Assembly: GCF_949628215.1 (NCBI RefSeq)
Contig: NC_134288.1
Span: 2,542,001 to 2,606,000 of the forward strand
DNA from: Phalacrocorax aristotelis
Taxonomy: Eukaryota > Chordata > Aves > Suliformes > Phalacrocoracidae
DNA length: 64,000 nt
Direction: 5' to 3'
This document shows positions 21,348 through 33,595 of this stretch, piece by piece. The notes under the pieces are model-generated. The model did not search any database and was not told the DNA's origin. It saw nothing but the letters and a program-made list of their open reading frames with translations. A program made the position numbers and the translations under genes. Numbering within the stretch: position 1 is the stretch's first letter; each line of letters opens with the position of its first letter.

Positions 21348-22461
21348 CACAGGTAAGGAGCGGTCTCTGTTTTTAAAGTGATGGAACCCCAGAGGTGTGA
21401 CACAACTTCCAAGGGGGTCTTAGTTTAGCTAGTTCCTGTCACTTTTGTGACTCCCTGACTTGCACTGCACAGGGCGTTCTGCTCTGCCTTGCCTAGCTTC
21501 TTACAGGCAGAGCCCGGCGGATGCACGGTCTGGCGTCTGCTGCGGCTCTCGGGCGTCCCTGTGCTTTCCAGCTGCAGAGGAACTGCACACAGGGCCTCGC
21601 ACGTCCCCTACCGGGACCACATACAGCTCCGGCAGCGCTTCCTGAGGGTGCAAATGTCTGTGAACACGGCGCAAGGGGCGTCGCTGTTGTGGCTGAGGAG
21701 CCAACGCCGCAGGGAGAGGGGAGTCGGGGCACAGCCGATGCCGCTCCTGCGCTTGCAAAGCAGGAGAAGAGCGGCAGCTGGCGCATGTGCAAGAGGCTGC
21801 TTTGGAAGCAGAGGAGCATAGTTCCTGGGCCGTGCACTTTGCTGTTTCCCGCGAGACCCACGGTAATCATCGGCACGTACCATTTATTACTCTCCCTGTT
21901 TCTTGCCTTTGTTTAACAAGAGAGCCTGGCAGGACCTCTCCCGTTTCAAAGCTGCCACGACGACCTGAGGAGGACAGGCGACGCACCACCGATCCCAAAC
22001 GCGGGCACGCAGTCGTTAGGCTCGATGGTCGGGCCGCCGTTCAGCAGGACCTAGACGGGCTGGAGGAAGGGGCCATCGGCGACCTCACCGCATCCAGCCC
22101 CAAAGCGGTAGGAAGTGAGAGCCGAAGCGAGCAGCAGAGACGAGGGCGGGGGAGGCTGACTGGGAAGGGGGCAGAGAGGTGCCTGGGCTGAAGGGGAGCC
22201 TGAGGAAAGGGCAGGGGAGGGGTTTCCCTCGGCCTCTGTTTGCCTTCTGCGTTGTTTCTCAAGACGCGAATCGGGAATTGGATGTTGACTGCTGTGGGCC
22301 AACAATCCAATTCAGTGCAGTCGCCTGACTCGAGGCTGCTTTGCCCGTGACAGGGAAGAGGTCTAAAAAGGAAAAGGGGGAAAGCTGAGCTAAGAAGGAG
22401 CCTCTCTGCTGTGGCCGTTCCTTGCATCTCTTCCCGCTTGTCGAGGATGCCTGCTTTGCTT

Positions 22462-22556
22462 CACAGAATCGCAGAGGAGTTGAGGTGGGAAGGGCCCTGT
22501 GGAGATGACCTCTCAAAGCGCGCTCAGCAAGAGCGGGTGGCCCACAGGCCTGTCCC
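22462..22556 (-). mobile_element. CR1 3'-end scrap, copy 4
   Basis: Unchanged copy of the element at 180-274. Confidence 0.55.
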
Positions 22557-22604
22557 ATGGTCCGGTGGGCGGCAGCCGGGCGGCGGCACGGCAACGCAGC
22601 GATG

Positions 22605-22685
22605 TGACAACGCTGCAACGTGACAACACTGTGATGCGACAATGCCCCGTGGCTCTATATAGCCGCTCGCTGGGAGCCTCTGGAG
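22605..22685 (+). promoter_or_regulatory. TATA promoter with altered repeat, copy 4
   Basis: TATATA is at 22656-22661. The middle repeat reads TGACAACAC instead of TGACAACGG, which removes the MYB-like CAACGG core at 22624-22629. Confidence 0.6.
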
Positions 22686-22999
22686 CGAGCGGAGTCAGCG
22701 CAGGGTCGCAGCTCCACGAGAGCTCTTGGAAGGAGCCGCGGAGCGCCGTCTCACTGCTGGCGTCCGAAAGGCAGACGCACTGCCGAGTGCACTGGGAGAG
22801 AGGAGAGAGGTGAGCAGCGGGGCCGACGGAGAGGGCTCAGCCGGGGAGCCCCGGGTGTGGCAGGGTTGCTCTGGGGCCTTGGCACATGCCCTTTCTTGCA
22901 AGTGCCATGCAGGAGGCTTCTTGAGCTGGCACCTGAGTGTCTCTGTCTTCCTAGCTCGGGCACAGGAGACGGCACCTGGGAGAAGGAGCTACTGGGCTG

Positions 23000-25999
23000 A
23001 TGGATCCGAGGCTGCTGGACCTCCCCCTCGGGGTCAAAATCCCTGTGTTGCCCGGCTCCAAGCCTGTCTTCTGCAGGGCAAAGCTGGGGGAAAAGGTAAA
23101 CGAAGCAGAAAGGGGTAGAAAAGCTCTCTTCTTTTACGGGGTCCCCGTCATTCAGAGAAGGGGCGGCCTTGTGCCCACCTGCTCTACAGCGGGAGCTGCA
23201 GCCCTTCAGTCGCACAGGGCTGGGGAGGCGCGGGGAGCGCGTGGCTCCATGGTGCCAAGAGGAAGGAGGACTTGCCCCATAGCGGTGCTCCAGGCTGGCC
23301 AGAGCTGGATGGAGAGGAGTCTTCCAGCTACCTTTAGCTTTGCACAAGCACAGCTTGGCACCTCTGGGGAGCAGCGCAATCCTGTTTTGCAACAAGGGTG
23401 AATTGCCTGAGGAAAAGGCATGGCTGTAGGCAACATTGCAGCTCAGCTCCTTACAGGTGCAGCACGGGGTGCACCCCTCTCACCCCCGCAGTAAACAGCT
23501 CCTTGTCTGCCTCCAGCACCGGTAGAGATAGCCACCGGACGGGGGGGTGTAGGCAGAGGCCGCCTTCTCCGCTGGAGAGTCTCTGATGTAGCGAGAGCTC
23601 TCCTCTGGGTGGGAAGCAAGCCAGGGACTAGCCTGTACCTCGGAGCTTTGGAAATGCCAGCCTGTGTGTGTGAGGAGCTCGGAAGCATGTTCGTCTCCGC
23701 TGCTCTCTCCTGACCTGGAGTTCATCCTCTGGAACATCTCCCTTACAGCTTCAGCGGCCCTCATGCTATTTTGACCTGGGAGATCCCTACGGTCGCCGAC
23801 TGCCCACAGAGTACAACAGCCTGCACGACCCCCATCTCCGGGCCTACCACAAACGCCAAGACAACCTGCAGAGGCTGAAGAGAGGGGGTTTCGTCACCAG
23901 CGATGGCAAGGTAGGTTTGGCCGATAGTCGTCGGGCCGATAAAAACGCTTCCCTCCGAGCGGGGTTCCCCGAGCGCAGAGGGAGCACGTGCAGAGGAGCA
24001 GCCCCCCTCCCGCTGGGTTTGGGCTGTTTCGGGGAAGGCAGCCTGCTGCCAGTAGCTGGCTTGACAGCGTTCGGGCGATTTCTGCCCTCGTCTCTCCGTA
24101 GGTGGTTTGCACTCTGAAGGAGTTCAACGAGTACAGGCAGTATCTGACCGGACTCAAGCTGGAGGCAGAGTACGTGTTCAGGCGAGAGGAGGTAGGCAAA
24201 GCGCAGTGTTGGCGGACGCCTGTCAGCGGCACGGTGCCGAGGGCTGGGGCTTGGCTCGCGGCATCTCGGGGGGGGCGCTCAGTGCAGAAGAGACGAGGGC
24301 TGTGCTCGTGGGCCAGGCGTGGTGCCGGGGAAAGGACTAGCCGGCTCAGAGCTGAGCCAGCGCAGGGTGCTGGGGTGGGCACGGGCAGGAAGGTCATGTG
24401 CGAGCCCGTGTTGTCCTGAGGGAACCCTTCTCTTGTGCCCTCGCCGCGTGGCTGAAGCAGAGCGCTGGCCTGGGCCCGCGTGAAGCCTCAGCACGCAGGG
24501 GCGGGAGCGCTTGTCTGGGCAACGGCGAGCCACAACGCGGTGTCACCTTGCAGGAAAGGCTTCGGCAACGCCTGGCCATGTTAAGGGATGCCCACAAACC
24601 GCTGGGGACAATCGACGCTTCGTGCCTGCTGGAGCAGCTGCGGCAGCCTCAAAGACCACCTTGCCCACCTCCACCCGCGAGCAGAAAGATCTCCCTGAAA
24701 TCGGGGCGCTGCAGGAGGCTGAAAGCAGCTTTGGATGAAGGCCAAACCTGCTCCCAACCTGAGCTGGGACAGGAAGGTGCTGAGCTGCCCAGGAGGGTCA
24801 GTAGCGGTGCTGACTCCGGCAAGCAGCCAGACCGCGCTGCAGACAGCGTGTCCAGAGCTGCGTCTCAACAACAAGCCGCAACAGAAGCCCAGAAGCTTGA
24901 AGAGGTGGCTGAGGCTGTGGTGTGGGAAGTGTTGCAGAGGGTGAAGGCTCCTCGGGCTCAGGCTGCCTGCGTTTTAAGGAGGGCTGCCCAGGGGATCAGG
25001 GGAAGCTTGTGTGGCAGCGCCGGAGGAGCAGAGCCTTTGGAGACTTCTCCTTCACTTTGCCAGCAGGAAATCGGACGGGTGGCCAAAGAGCTCGTAGCGA
25101 CCGTGCTGGAGAGCTTGGCAAAGGCTTTGACATCCAGCATGGCCACAGCGTGTGAGCCAGGGCCGGCAGGCAGGCGGAAGGAGCGACCTGTTGCCGGAGG
25201 AGCCACCCGAGCCGAGGAAGAGAAATCGGGGCAAGCTGAAACAGCAGCTTCCGATGGAGCGTCTGCAGAGGCTTCCCTGGACAAACTCATCAGAGAAGTT
25301 GTTGACGGCGTTTGCTGCACCTTGGAATCCTTTGCAACTTCTCAGGTTGAACGAGACCCTAGCTGCAAATATTCCAACAGCCTGGAGCTTCCTGGGAGAA
25401 ATCTCTCCAAGAGACAGGCGCAGCCATCCCAGGCGCCTTTCTCAAGGCAGGCTGTGGAACAAGCACAGGGACTCCCCAGAGCATCTCAACAGCAGAGCCT
25501 GGAAGCAAGCAAGGGACCAAAGTCGCTTGCCGTGCAGCCACTGCCAAACAGAGTCGCTGCTGATGCCTCGCAACTCAGTGGCACGACTGCCGGGGAGAGC
25601 ATCCAAAATGCCTCCTCCGGAGTTCAGCAGCACCACGCCGAACGGGCTGGGTATGCCACAACTGTTGTCCCTGAGGTTCTTGCAACGGCGCCGAAGTTCG
25701 AGCGAGAACTGACGCCGAAGCCGACAGCCTTAGCCAACACTTTGGCTATAAGGACCATGGCAAGCCGCATCATCGACTCTGTTTTAGAGCGGAGCTGTCA
25801 ACCCGGGCCTGCCCTGAGTCCCAGACTGAATTTTGGAAGGTGCGTCGCAAAGCTGCCTGCACCATCAGATGGAAAGGAGAGCTATCCCGCTGAGGACGTC
25901 CTCCCCTCCGTGTGCCCACACTTCTCCGGACAGCCCGTCGTCCGGCGGGTGCGAAGCCCCCTGCCCGGGCAGGAGCACAGCGCAGAGCAGTGCGCGTAA
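23000..25999 (+). CDS. FSIP2: FSIP2-like short protein, copy 4 (597 aa, intact)
   Basis: Coding exons are 23000-23095, 23749-23910, 24102-24191 and 24554-25999. The frame is intact. It carries Met125 and Pro152 like copy 3, but Val443, which is otherwise seen only in copy 1. Upstream, its promoter has the CAACAC variant of the third-to-last repeat that only copy 5 shares. Helices and splice sites are unchanged. Confidence 0.72.
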
Positions 26000-26159
26000 A
26001 GCTTGTGCAAGGCGAGCCCCAGCAGCCCGTGTCAGAAAGGAGGGTGTTAGCTGGCAGGCTTGTGGACACTGTCCTGAGGAGGTGTGTGGCAGGAGAGGTG
26101 CAGAGCCCCTGGGCAGCTCCACCAGGCAGCACACACAGACCTTACGCCCTTGTGCTCGC

Positions 26160-26165
26160 AATAAA
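26160..26165 (+). terminator. Poly(A) signal AATAAA, copy 4
   Basis: Same spacing from the stop codon as copy 1. Confidence 0.72.
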
Positions 26166-28285
26166 GAGCTCACTCCCAAGTGCTTGCTTGTGCCTACCTA
26201 CGTTCAAGCCAGCCCAGGCTGTGTCTGGGCATTTTCCCTGCGGCAATCTCCCTCGTCTTTTTCCCTCCTGCGGCCTCCGTCACGCTAAGACCCGATTTTA
26301 GAGGGAATCTTAACCACGGAGGCGAGAAGTAGCCAGCATTTTTGTCTTGTTTAGCAAGCTTTGCTGCCAGGCTAGCGGAGGGGACGGGTCCGGTTCTAGG
26401 AGGCCTGGCTTTCATCTTCTGTGAGGGACAATGTTGGCCTTCGCCTTGAGATCCTTTTTGCAGGGCCCTTTCTCCTCAGGCCAAGCTCCCCCAGAAGCTC
26501 TGCACAGATAGGTGCTGTCACTGCGCCTGGGATGGGCGGTGGCCTCTCCACCCGGGGCCCGCTCTGCCACGTGTTGTTTGGGTCTGGTCTGTCCTGAGCG
26601 GGGAGGCAGGTATGTTGTGGAGGCCCAGAATGGTGCACGGGAGCAGGTTCGCATGAGCAGCCCGTGCCAGGGCTCAGCCAGAGGGGAGCGGCGGGAGCAA
26701 CCCCCTCTCGAACGGGAGCTCACTACCCTGCTGTGCCGCACACGGGCTTGGCCTTGGACGGTCTCCCATGGAGCATCCCCTGGGGAAGGGAGGCCTTCGG
26801 TCCCACAAGGAGACAAGGCCGAGGGTTGACAGTTGACATTCAAACGCTAACTGCTCGGCGGTGGAAATTTGTGACCGAGGAACGATCCGGCACGGAGGGC
26901 AAGGAGGCCCCACTGCGAGAAGGGGTTGACCTGGCTGGAAGCAGGGGTGCCAGAGACAGCAGGACTCCCTGCAAGGGAGCGCAGTTTCCCTGGGTGATTA
27001 GAAACAGCCTCGGCACTGCCTTGTAGCCATCCTGGAACGGAAGCTCTCAGGGGCCACCTCTGACTGGCCAGCAGAGCTGCTCTGGGAGATGGGCCCACGG
27101 CCCAGCTGAGGTGCCCCAGGCAAACCGCTCAAACTGCTCACGGGATGGGCGCTGGTGCAAGGGGAGGGAAGGAACCTGCTTGTGATGCATCATTGCCGAC
27201 TCCAGGTAGAGCCGCTCTGCCCAATGCATTGTTCGGGTTTTTTGGTTTAGCTTGGTTGTTTTTCGTATTCAAGCACAAACGTGGGTTTAGTTTGCCTCGA
27301 GGGGTGCCGTAAAAATTCCCCAATAGCAGGAAACAGAGCCCGGCCTACCCAGAGAACCTCTCGAGTCTTTGGTTTACCACTCTGCCCATCTGCAGAGAGA
27401 AAGTAACCCCAGCTGCAGGGAGCCTACAGCGGGCACCTGGAGGGGCCCTCACAGCCCTGCGACACCGGCAACAAGGGACATGTTGTGCAGGCGTTCTTTA
27501 GCTCTAACTTCTGGAAGGCCTTCCCACAGGAACTGCTATGTATCGGAGGCTGTGAGCAGTGGCTCGAGGTAAGGCGTGAGCTCCCTCAGTCTCTCTCTCC
27601 ACCCCAGCCTCTTTCCCGGGACAATGCCAGCCCTTCAGGATCACCAGCACTCGTCCCCACACCTCCACAGCCAGCCCCTCTCTCCCCCAGGCTAAAGGCG
27701 TCCTTCTCTCCTGGCTGGCCAAACCAGAGGTCCCTCGTGTTCCCTGGCAAGACGGTCAGCACGCAGACGCAGAGAGGGAAATGCTCGCTGCAGGCAGCTA
27801 GGTATGCTCCCGAGCACCTTGGCTGCCCCTGGAGCAGCCAGCCCCTCGGGCCCTCTTCTCACTCATGTCAGCACCAGAAAACACCAGCAGCCAAACCACC
27901 TTCCCTCTGCTACTCCAGCCCTGCCCGGTCACTCTGGATTCTGTTCTGAATTGCCTTCTTTCTGTTCGTGCCCTCTCCTCGACTGGAATGGCAAAACCCC
28001 GTGACACGGGGGTGAGAATATCTTTGTAAGCAAACTGGCTGGCAGGACGGAGACACGCAGCGCCGCGTGCCTCTGTCGCCTCTGCACCCCGGCCCCTGCC
28101 GAGGCTTTCGGCAGAGACCGCCTTCCTCCTGCCCTCGCTGAGCTCCTGGGCTCAGAAGTGCCGTGAACTTCAGTGGGTCTCTTTGCAGGGACGTCACCAC
28201 GCTCGTAACATCGCAGGCTGTCCCAGCTGATGTGTGGCCATGGGATCCTCTCCGTGAGCTTTACCGATACCCCAACACACCGCAG

Positions 28286-28774
28286 TGTGCTGGTTTTGGC
28301 TGACAAGGCGTTAATTCTCCTCCCCGTGGGGCGCCGGCTACCTTTCCAGCTTCCCGCGCTCTGCCACGTCGGCGGGAGGCTGGCAGGGGCAGAGGGGCAG
28401 GGCCACGGCGGGGGCGGCTGCCCGCCGCTGCCCAATGGCATGTTCATTCCGTAGCATGTGACACCATGGCCAGTATATTAAGGGGGGGGCAGTTTTCGGC
28501 TCGGAAGAGGCGCGCCGTGGGGCGGGCGGGCGCCTGCGTCGCGTGGCGTATTTCCGCCCTTCATTCCCCTCCCCCGCCCCGCCCGGGTTTTGCGCCTCTC
28601 GTTGTTCTCATTTCCATTGCATTGTTGTTGTTTGGGTTTTTTTTCGAAATCTTAATCATCGAACTGTTCTTATCTGAACCCACGAGCGTTACCCTTCTGA
28701 TTCTCTCCCCGATCTGCCCGTGGGGGAGTGAGCGAGCGGCTGTGCGGGGCTGAGCTGCCGGCTAAACCACGACA
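28286..28774 (+). mobile_element. Solo avian ERV LTR, copy 4
   Basis: Same fossil LTR at the same unit position as 6004-6492. Confidence 0.72.
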
Positions 28775-29888
28775 CACAGGTAAGGAGCGGTCTCTGTTTT
28801 TAAAGTGATGGAACCCCAGAGGTGTGACACAACTTCCAAGGGGGTCTTAGTTTAGCTAGTTCCTGTCACTTTTGTGACTCCCTGACTTGCACTGCACAGG
28901 GCGTTCTGCTCTGCCTTGCCTAGCTTCTTACAGGCAGAGCCCGGCGGATGCACGGTCTGGCGTCTGCTGCGGCTCTCGGGCGTCCCTGTGCTTTCCAGCT
29001 GCAGAGGAACTGCACACAGGGCCTCGCACGTCCCCTACCGGGACCACATACAGCTCCGGCAGCGCTTCCTGAGGGTGCAAATGTCTGTGAACACGGCGCA
29101 AGGGGCGTCGCTGTTGTGGCTGAGGAGCCAACGCCGCAGGGAGAGGGGAGTCGGGGCACAGCCGATGCCGCTCCTGCGCTTGCAAAGCAGGAGAAGAGCG
29201 GCAGCTGGCGCATGTGCAAGAGGCTGCTTTGGAAGCAGAGGAGCATAGTTCCTGGGCCGTGCACTTTGCTGTTTCCCGCGAGACCCACGGTAATCATCGG
29301 CACGTACCATTTATTACTCTCCCTGTTTCTTGCCTTTGTTTAACAAGAGAGCCTGGCAGGACCTCTCCCGTTTCAAAGCTGCCACGACGACCTGAGGAGG
29401 ACAGGCGACGCACCACCGATCCCAAACGCGGGCACGCAGTCGTTAGGCTCGATGGTCGGGCCGCCGTTCAGCAGGACCTAGACGGGCTGGAGGAAGGGGC
29501 CATCGGCGACCTCACCGCATCCAGCCCCAAAGCGGTAGGAAGTGAGAGCCGAAGCGAGCAGCAGAGACGAGGGCGGGGGAGGCTGACTGGGAAGGGGGCA
29601 GAGAGGTGCCTGGGCTGAAGGGGAGCCTGAGGAAAGGGCAGGGGAGGGGTTTCCCTCGGCCTCTGTTTGCCTTCTGCGTTGTTTCTCAAGACGCGAATCG
29701 GGAATTGGATGTTGACTGCTGTGGGCCAACAATCCAATTCAGTGCAGTCGCCTGACTCGAGGCTGCTTTGCCCGTGACAGGGAAGAGGTCTAAAAAGGAA
29801 AAGGGGGAAAGCTGAGCTAAGAAGGAGCCTCTCTGCTGTGGCCGTTCCTTGCATCTCTTCCCGCTTGTCGAGGATGCCTGCTTTGCTT

Positions 29889-29983
29889 CACAGAATCGCA
29901 GAGGAGTTGAGGTGGGAAGGGCCCTGTGGAGATGACCTCTCAAAGCGCGCTCAGCAAGAGCGGGTGGCCCACAGGCCTGTCCC
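29889..29983 (-). mobile_element. CR1 3'-end scrap, copy 5
   Basis: Unchanged copy of the element at 180-274. Confidence 0.55.
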
Positions 29984-30031
29984 ATGGTCCGGTGGGCGGC
30001 AGCCGGGCGGCGGCACGGCAACGCAGCGATG

Positions 30032-30112
30032 TGACAACGCTGCAACGTGACAACACTGTGATGCGACAATGCCCCGTGGCTCTATATAGCCGCTCGCTGG
30101 GAGCCTCTGGAG
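30032..30112 (+). promoter_or_regulatory. TATA promoter with altered repeat, copy 5
   Basis: TATATA is at 30083-30088. It carries the same CAACAC change as copy 4 (30051-30056), so these two promoters share a recent ancestor. Confidence 0.6.
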
Positions 30113-30426
30113 CGAGCGGAGTCAGCGCAGGGTCGCAGCTCCACGAGAGCTCTTGGAAGGAGCCGCGGAGCGCCGTCTCACTGCTGGCGTCCGAAAGGCA
30201 GACGCACTGCCGAGTGCACTGGGAGAGAGGAGAGAGGTGAGCAGCGGGGCCGACGGAGAGGGCTCAGCCGGGGAGCCCCGGGTGTGGCAGGGTTGCTCTG
30301 GGGCCTTGGCACATGCCCTTTCTTGCAAGTGCCATGCAGGAGGCTTCTTGAGCTGGCACCTGAGTGTCTCTGTCTTCCTAGCTCGGGCACAGGAGACGGC
30401 ACCTGGGAGAAGGAGCTACTGGGCTG

Positions 30427-33426
30427 ATGGATCCGAGGCTGCTGGACCTCCCCCTCGGGGTCAAAATCCCTGTGTTGCCCGGCTCCAAGCCTGTCTTCTG
30501 CAGGGCAAAGCTGGGGGAAAAGGTAAACGAAGCAGAAAGGGGTAGAAAAGCTCTCTTCTTTTACGGGGTCCCCGTCATTCAGAGAAGGGGCGGCCTTGTG
30601 CCCACCTGCTCTACAGCGGGAGCTGCAGCCCTTCAGTCGCACAGGGCTGGGGAGGCGCGGGGAGCGCGTGGCTCCATGGTGCCAAGAGGAAGGAGGACTT
30701 GCCCCATAGCGGTGCTCCAGGCTGGCCAGAGCTGGATGGAGAGGAGTCTTCCAGCTACCTTTAGCTTTGCACAAGCACAGCTTGGCACCTCTGGGGAGCA
30801 GCGCAATCCTGTTTTGCAACAAGGGTGAATTGCCTGAGGAAAAGGCATGGCTGTAGGCAACATTGCAGCTCAGCTCCTTACAGGTGCAGCACGGGGTGCA
30901 CCCCTCTCACCCCCGCAGTAAACAGCTCCTTGTCTGCCTCCAGCACCGGTAGAGATAGCCACCGGACGGGGGGGTGTAGGCAGAGGCCGCCTTCTCCGCT
31001 GGAGAGTCTCTGATGTAGCGAGAGCTCTCCTCTGGGTGGGAAGCAAGCCAGGGACTAGCCTGTACCTCGGAGCTTTGGAAATGCCAGCCTGTGTGTGTGA
31101 GGAGCTCGGAAGCATGTTCGTCTCCGCTGCTCTCTCCTGACCTGGAGTTCATCCTCTGGAACATCTCCCTTACAGCTTCAGCGGCCCTCATGCTATTTTG
31201 ACCTGGGAGATCCCTACGGTCGCCGACTGCCCACAGAGTACAACAGCCTGCACGACCCCCATCTCCGGGCCTACCACAAACGCCAAGACAACCTGCAGAG
31301 GCTGAAGAGAGGGGGTTTCGTCACCAGCGATGGCAAGGTAGGTTTGGCCGATAGTCGTCGCGCCGATAAAAACGGTTCCCTCCGAGCGGGGTTCCCCGAG
31401 CGCAGAGGGAGCACGTGCAGAGGAGCAGCCCCCCTCCCGCTGGGTTTGGGCTGTTTCGGGGAAGGCAGCCTGCTGCCAGTAGCTGGCTTGACAGCGTTCG
31501 GGCGATTTCTGCCCTCGTCTCTCCGTAGGTGGTTTGCACTCTGAAGGAGTTCAACGAGTACAGGCAGTATCTGACCGGACTCAAGCTGGAGGCAGAGTAC
31601 GTGTTCAGGCGAGAGGAGGTAGGCAAAGCGCAGTGTTGGCGGACGCCTGTCAGCGGCACGGTGCCGAGGGCTGGGGCTTGGCTCGCGGCATCTCGGGGGG
31701 GGCGCTCAGTGCAGAAGAGACGAGGGCTGTGCTCGTGGGCCAGGCGTGGTGCCGGGGAAAGGACTAGCCGGCTCAGAGCTGAGCCAGCGCAGGGTGCTGG
31801 GGTGGGCACGGGCAGGAAGGTCATGTGCGAGCCCGCGTTGTCCTGAGGGAACCCTTCTCTTGTGCCCTCGCCGCGTGGCTGAAGCAGAGCGCTGGCCTGG
31901 GCCCGCGTGAAGCCTCAGCACGCAGGGGCGGGAGCGCTTGTCTGGGCAACGGCAAGCCGCAACGCGGTGTCACCTTGCAGGAAAGGCTTCGGCAACGCCT
32001 GGCCACGTTAAGGGATGCCCACAAACCGCTGGGGACAATCGACGCTTCGTGCCTGCTGGAGCAGCTGCGGCAGCCTCAAAGACCATCTTGCCCACCTCCA
32101 CCCGCGAGCAGAAAGATCTCCCTGAAATCGGGGCGCTGCAGGAGGCTGAAAGCAGCTTTGGACGAAGGCCAAACCTGCTCCCAACCTGAGCTGGGACAGG
32201 AAGGTGCTGAGCTGCCCAGGAGGGTCAGTAGCGGTGCTGACTCCGGCAAGCAGCCAGACCGCGCTGCAGACAGCGTGTCCAGAGCTGCGTCTCAACAACA
32301 AGCCGCAACAGAAGCCCAGAAGCTTGAAGAGGTGGCTGAGGCTGTGGTGTGGGAAGTGTTGCAGAGGGTGAAGGCTCCTCGGGCTCAGGCTGCCTGCGTT
32401 TTAAGGAGGGCTGCCCAGGGGATCAGGGGAAGCTTGTGTGGCAGCGCCGGAGGAGCAGAGCCTTTGGAGACTTCTCCTTCACTTTGCCAGCAGGAAATCG
32501 GACGGGTGGCCAAAGAGCTCGTAGCGACCGTGCTGGAGAGCTTGGCAAAGGCTTTGACATCCAGCATGGCCACAGCGTGTGAGCCAGGGCCGGCAGGCAG
32601 GCGGAAGGAGCGACCTGTTGCCGGAGGAGCCACCCGAGCCGAGGAAGAGAAATCGGGGCAAGCTGAAACAGCAGCTTCCGATGGAGCGTCTGCAGAGGCT
32701 TCCCTGGACAAACTCATCAGAGAAGTTGTTGACGGCGTTTGCTGCACCTTGGAATCCTTTGCAACTTCTCAGGTTGAACGAGACCCTAGCTGCAAATATT
32801 CCAACAGCCTGGAGCTTCCTGGGAGAAATCTCTTCAAGAGACAGGCGCAGCCATCCCAGGCGCCTTTCTCAAGGCAGGCTGTGGAACAAGCACAGGGACT
32901 CCCCAGAGCATCTCAACAGCAGAGCCTGGAAGCAAGCAAGGGACCAAAGTCGCTTGCCTTGCAGCCACTGCCAAACAGAGTCGCTGCTGATGCCTCGCAA
33001 CTCAGTGGCACGACTGCCGGGGAGAGCATCCAAAATGCCTCCTCCGGAGTTCAGCAGCACCACGCCGAACGGGCTGGGTATGCCACAACTGTTGTCCCTG
33101 AGGTTCTTGCAACGGCGCCGAAGTTCGAGCGAGAACTGACGCCGAAGCCGACAGCCTTAGCCAACACTTTGGCTATAAGGACCATGGCAAGCCGCATCAT
33201 CGACTCTGTTTTAGAGCGGAGCTGTCAACCCGGGCCTGCCCTGAGTCCCAGACTGAATTTTGGAAGGTGCGTCGCAAAGCTGCCTGCACCATCAGATGGA
33301 AAGGAGAGCTATCCCGCTGAGGACGTCCTCCCCTCCGTGTGCCCACACTTCTCCGGACAGCCCGTCGTCCGGCGGGTGCGAAGCCCCCTGCCCGGGCAGG
33401 AGCACAGCGCAGAGCAGTGCGCGTAA
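30427..33426 (+). CDS. FSIP2: FSIP2-like short protein, copy 5 (597 aa, intact)
   Basis: Coding exons are 30427-30522, 31176-31337, 31529-31618 and 31981-33426. The frame is intact. Residue 401 is Phe, shared only with copy 6 (Ser in the others), between the third and fourth helices. Residues 125, 136 and 152 are Thr, Ile and Ser. The last coding exon shows the synonymous GAC at codon 177 that marks copies 5-9. The 3' UTR holds a private three-base insertion near 33530, 60 bp before the poly(A) signal, which accounts for the 7430-bp spacing. Confidence 0.72.
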
Positions 33427-33589
33427 AGCTTGTGCAAGGCGAGCCCCAGCAGCCCGTGTCAGAAAGGAGGGTGTTAGCTGGCAGGCTTGTGGACACTGTC
33501 CTGAGGAGGTGTGTGGCAGGAGAGGTGTAGAAGAGCCCCTGGGCAGCTCCACCAGGCAGCACACACAGACCTTACGCCCTTGTGCTCGC

Positions 33590-33595
33590 AATAAA
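33590..33595 (+). terminator. Poly(A) signal AATAAA, copy 5
   Basis: It is 164 bp after the stop because of the three-base 3' UTR insertion near 33530. Confidence 0.72.

Larger units (their letters stand above)
18760..22604. other. Spacer between gene copies 3 and 4
   Basis: Same layout. Variants at 18988 (CATC), 19759 (GATGCATC) and near 21818 (GCATAGTT) are shared only with the next spacer. Confidence 0.6.
26187..30031. other. Spacer between gene copies 4 and 5
   Basis: Same layout; twin of the spacer 18760-22604 at the three marker sites listed there. Confidence 0.6.
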
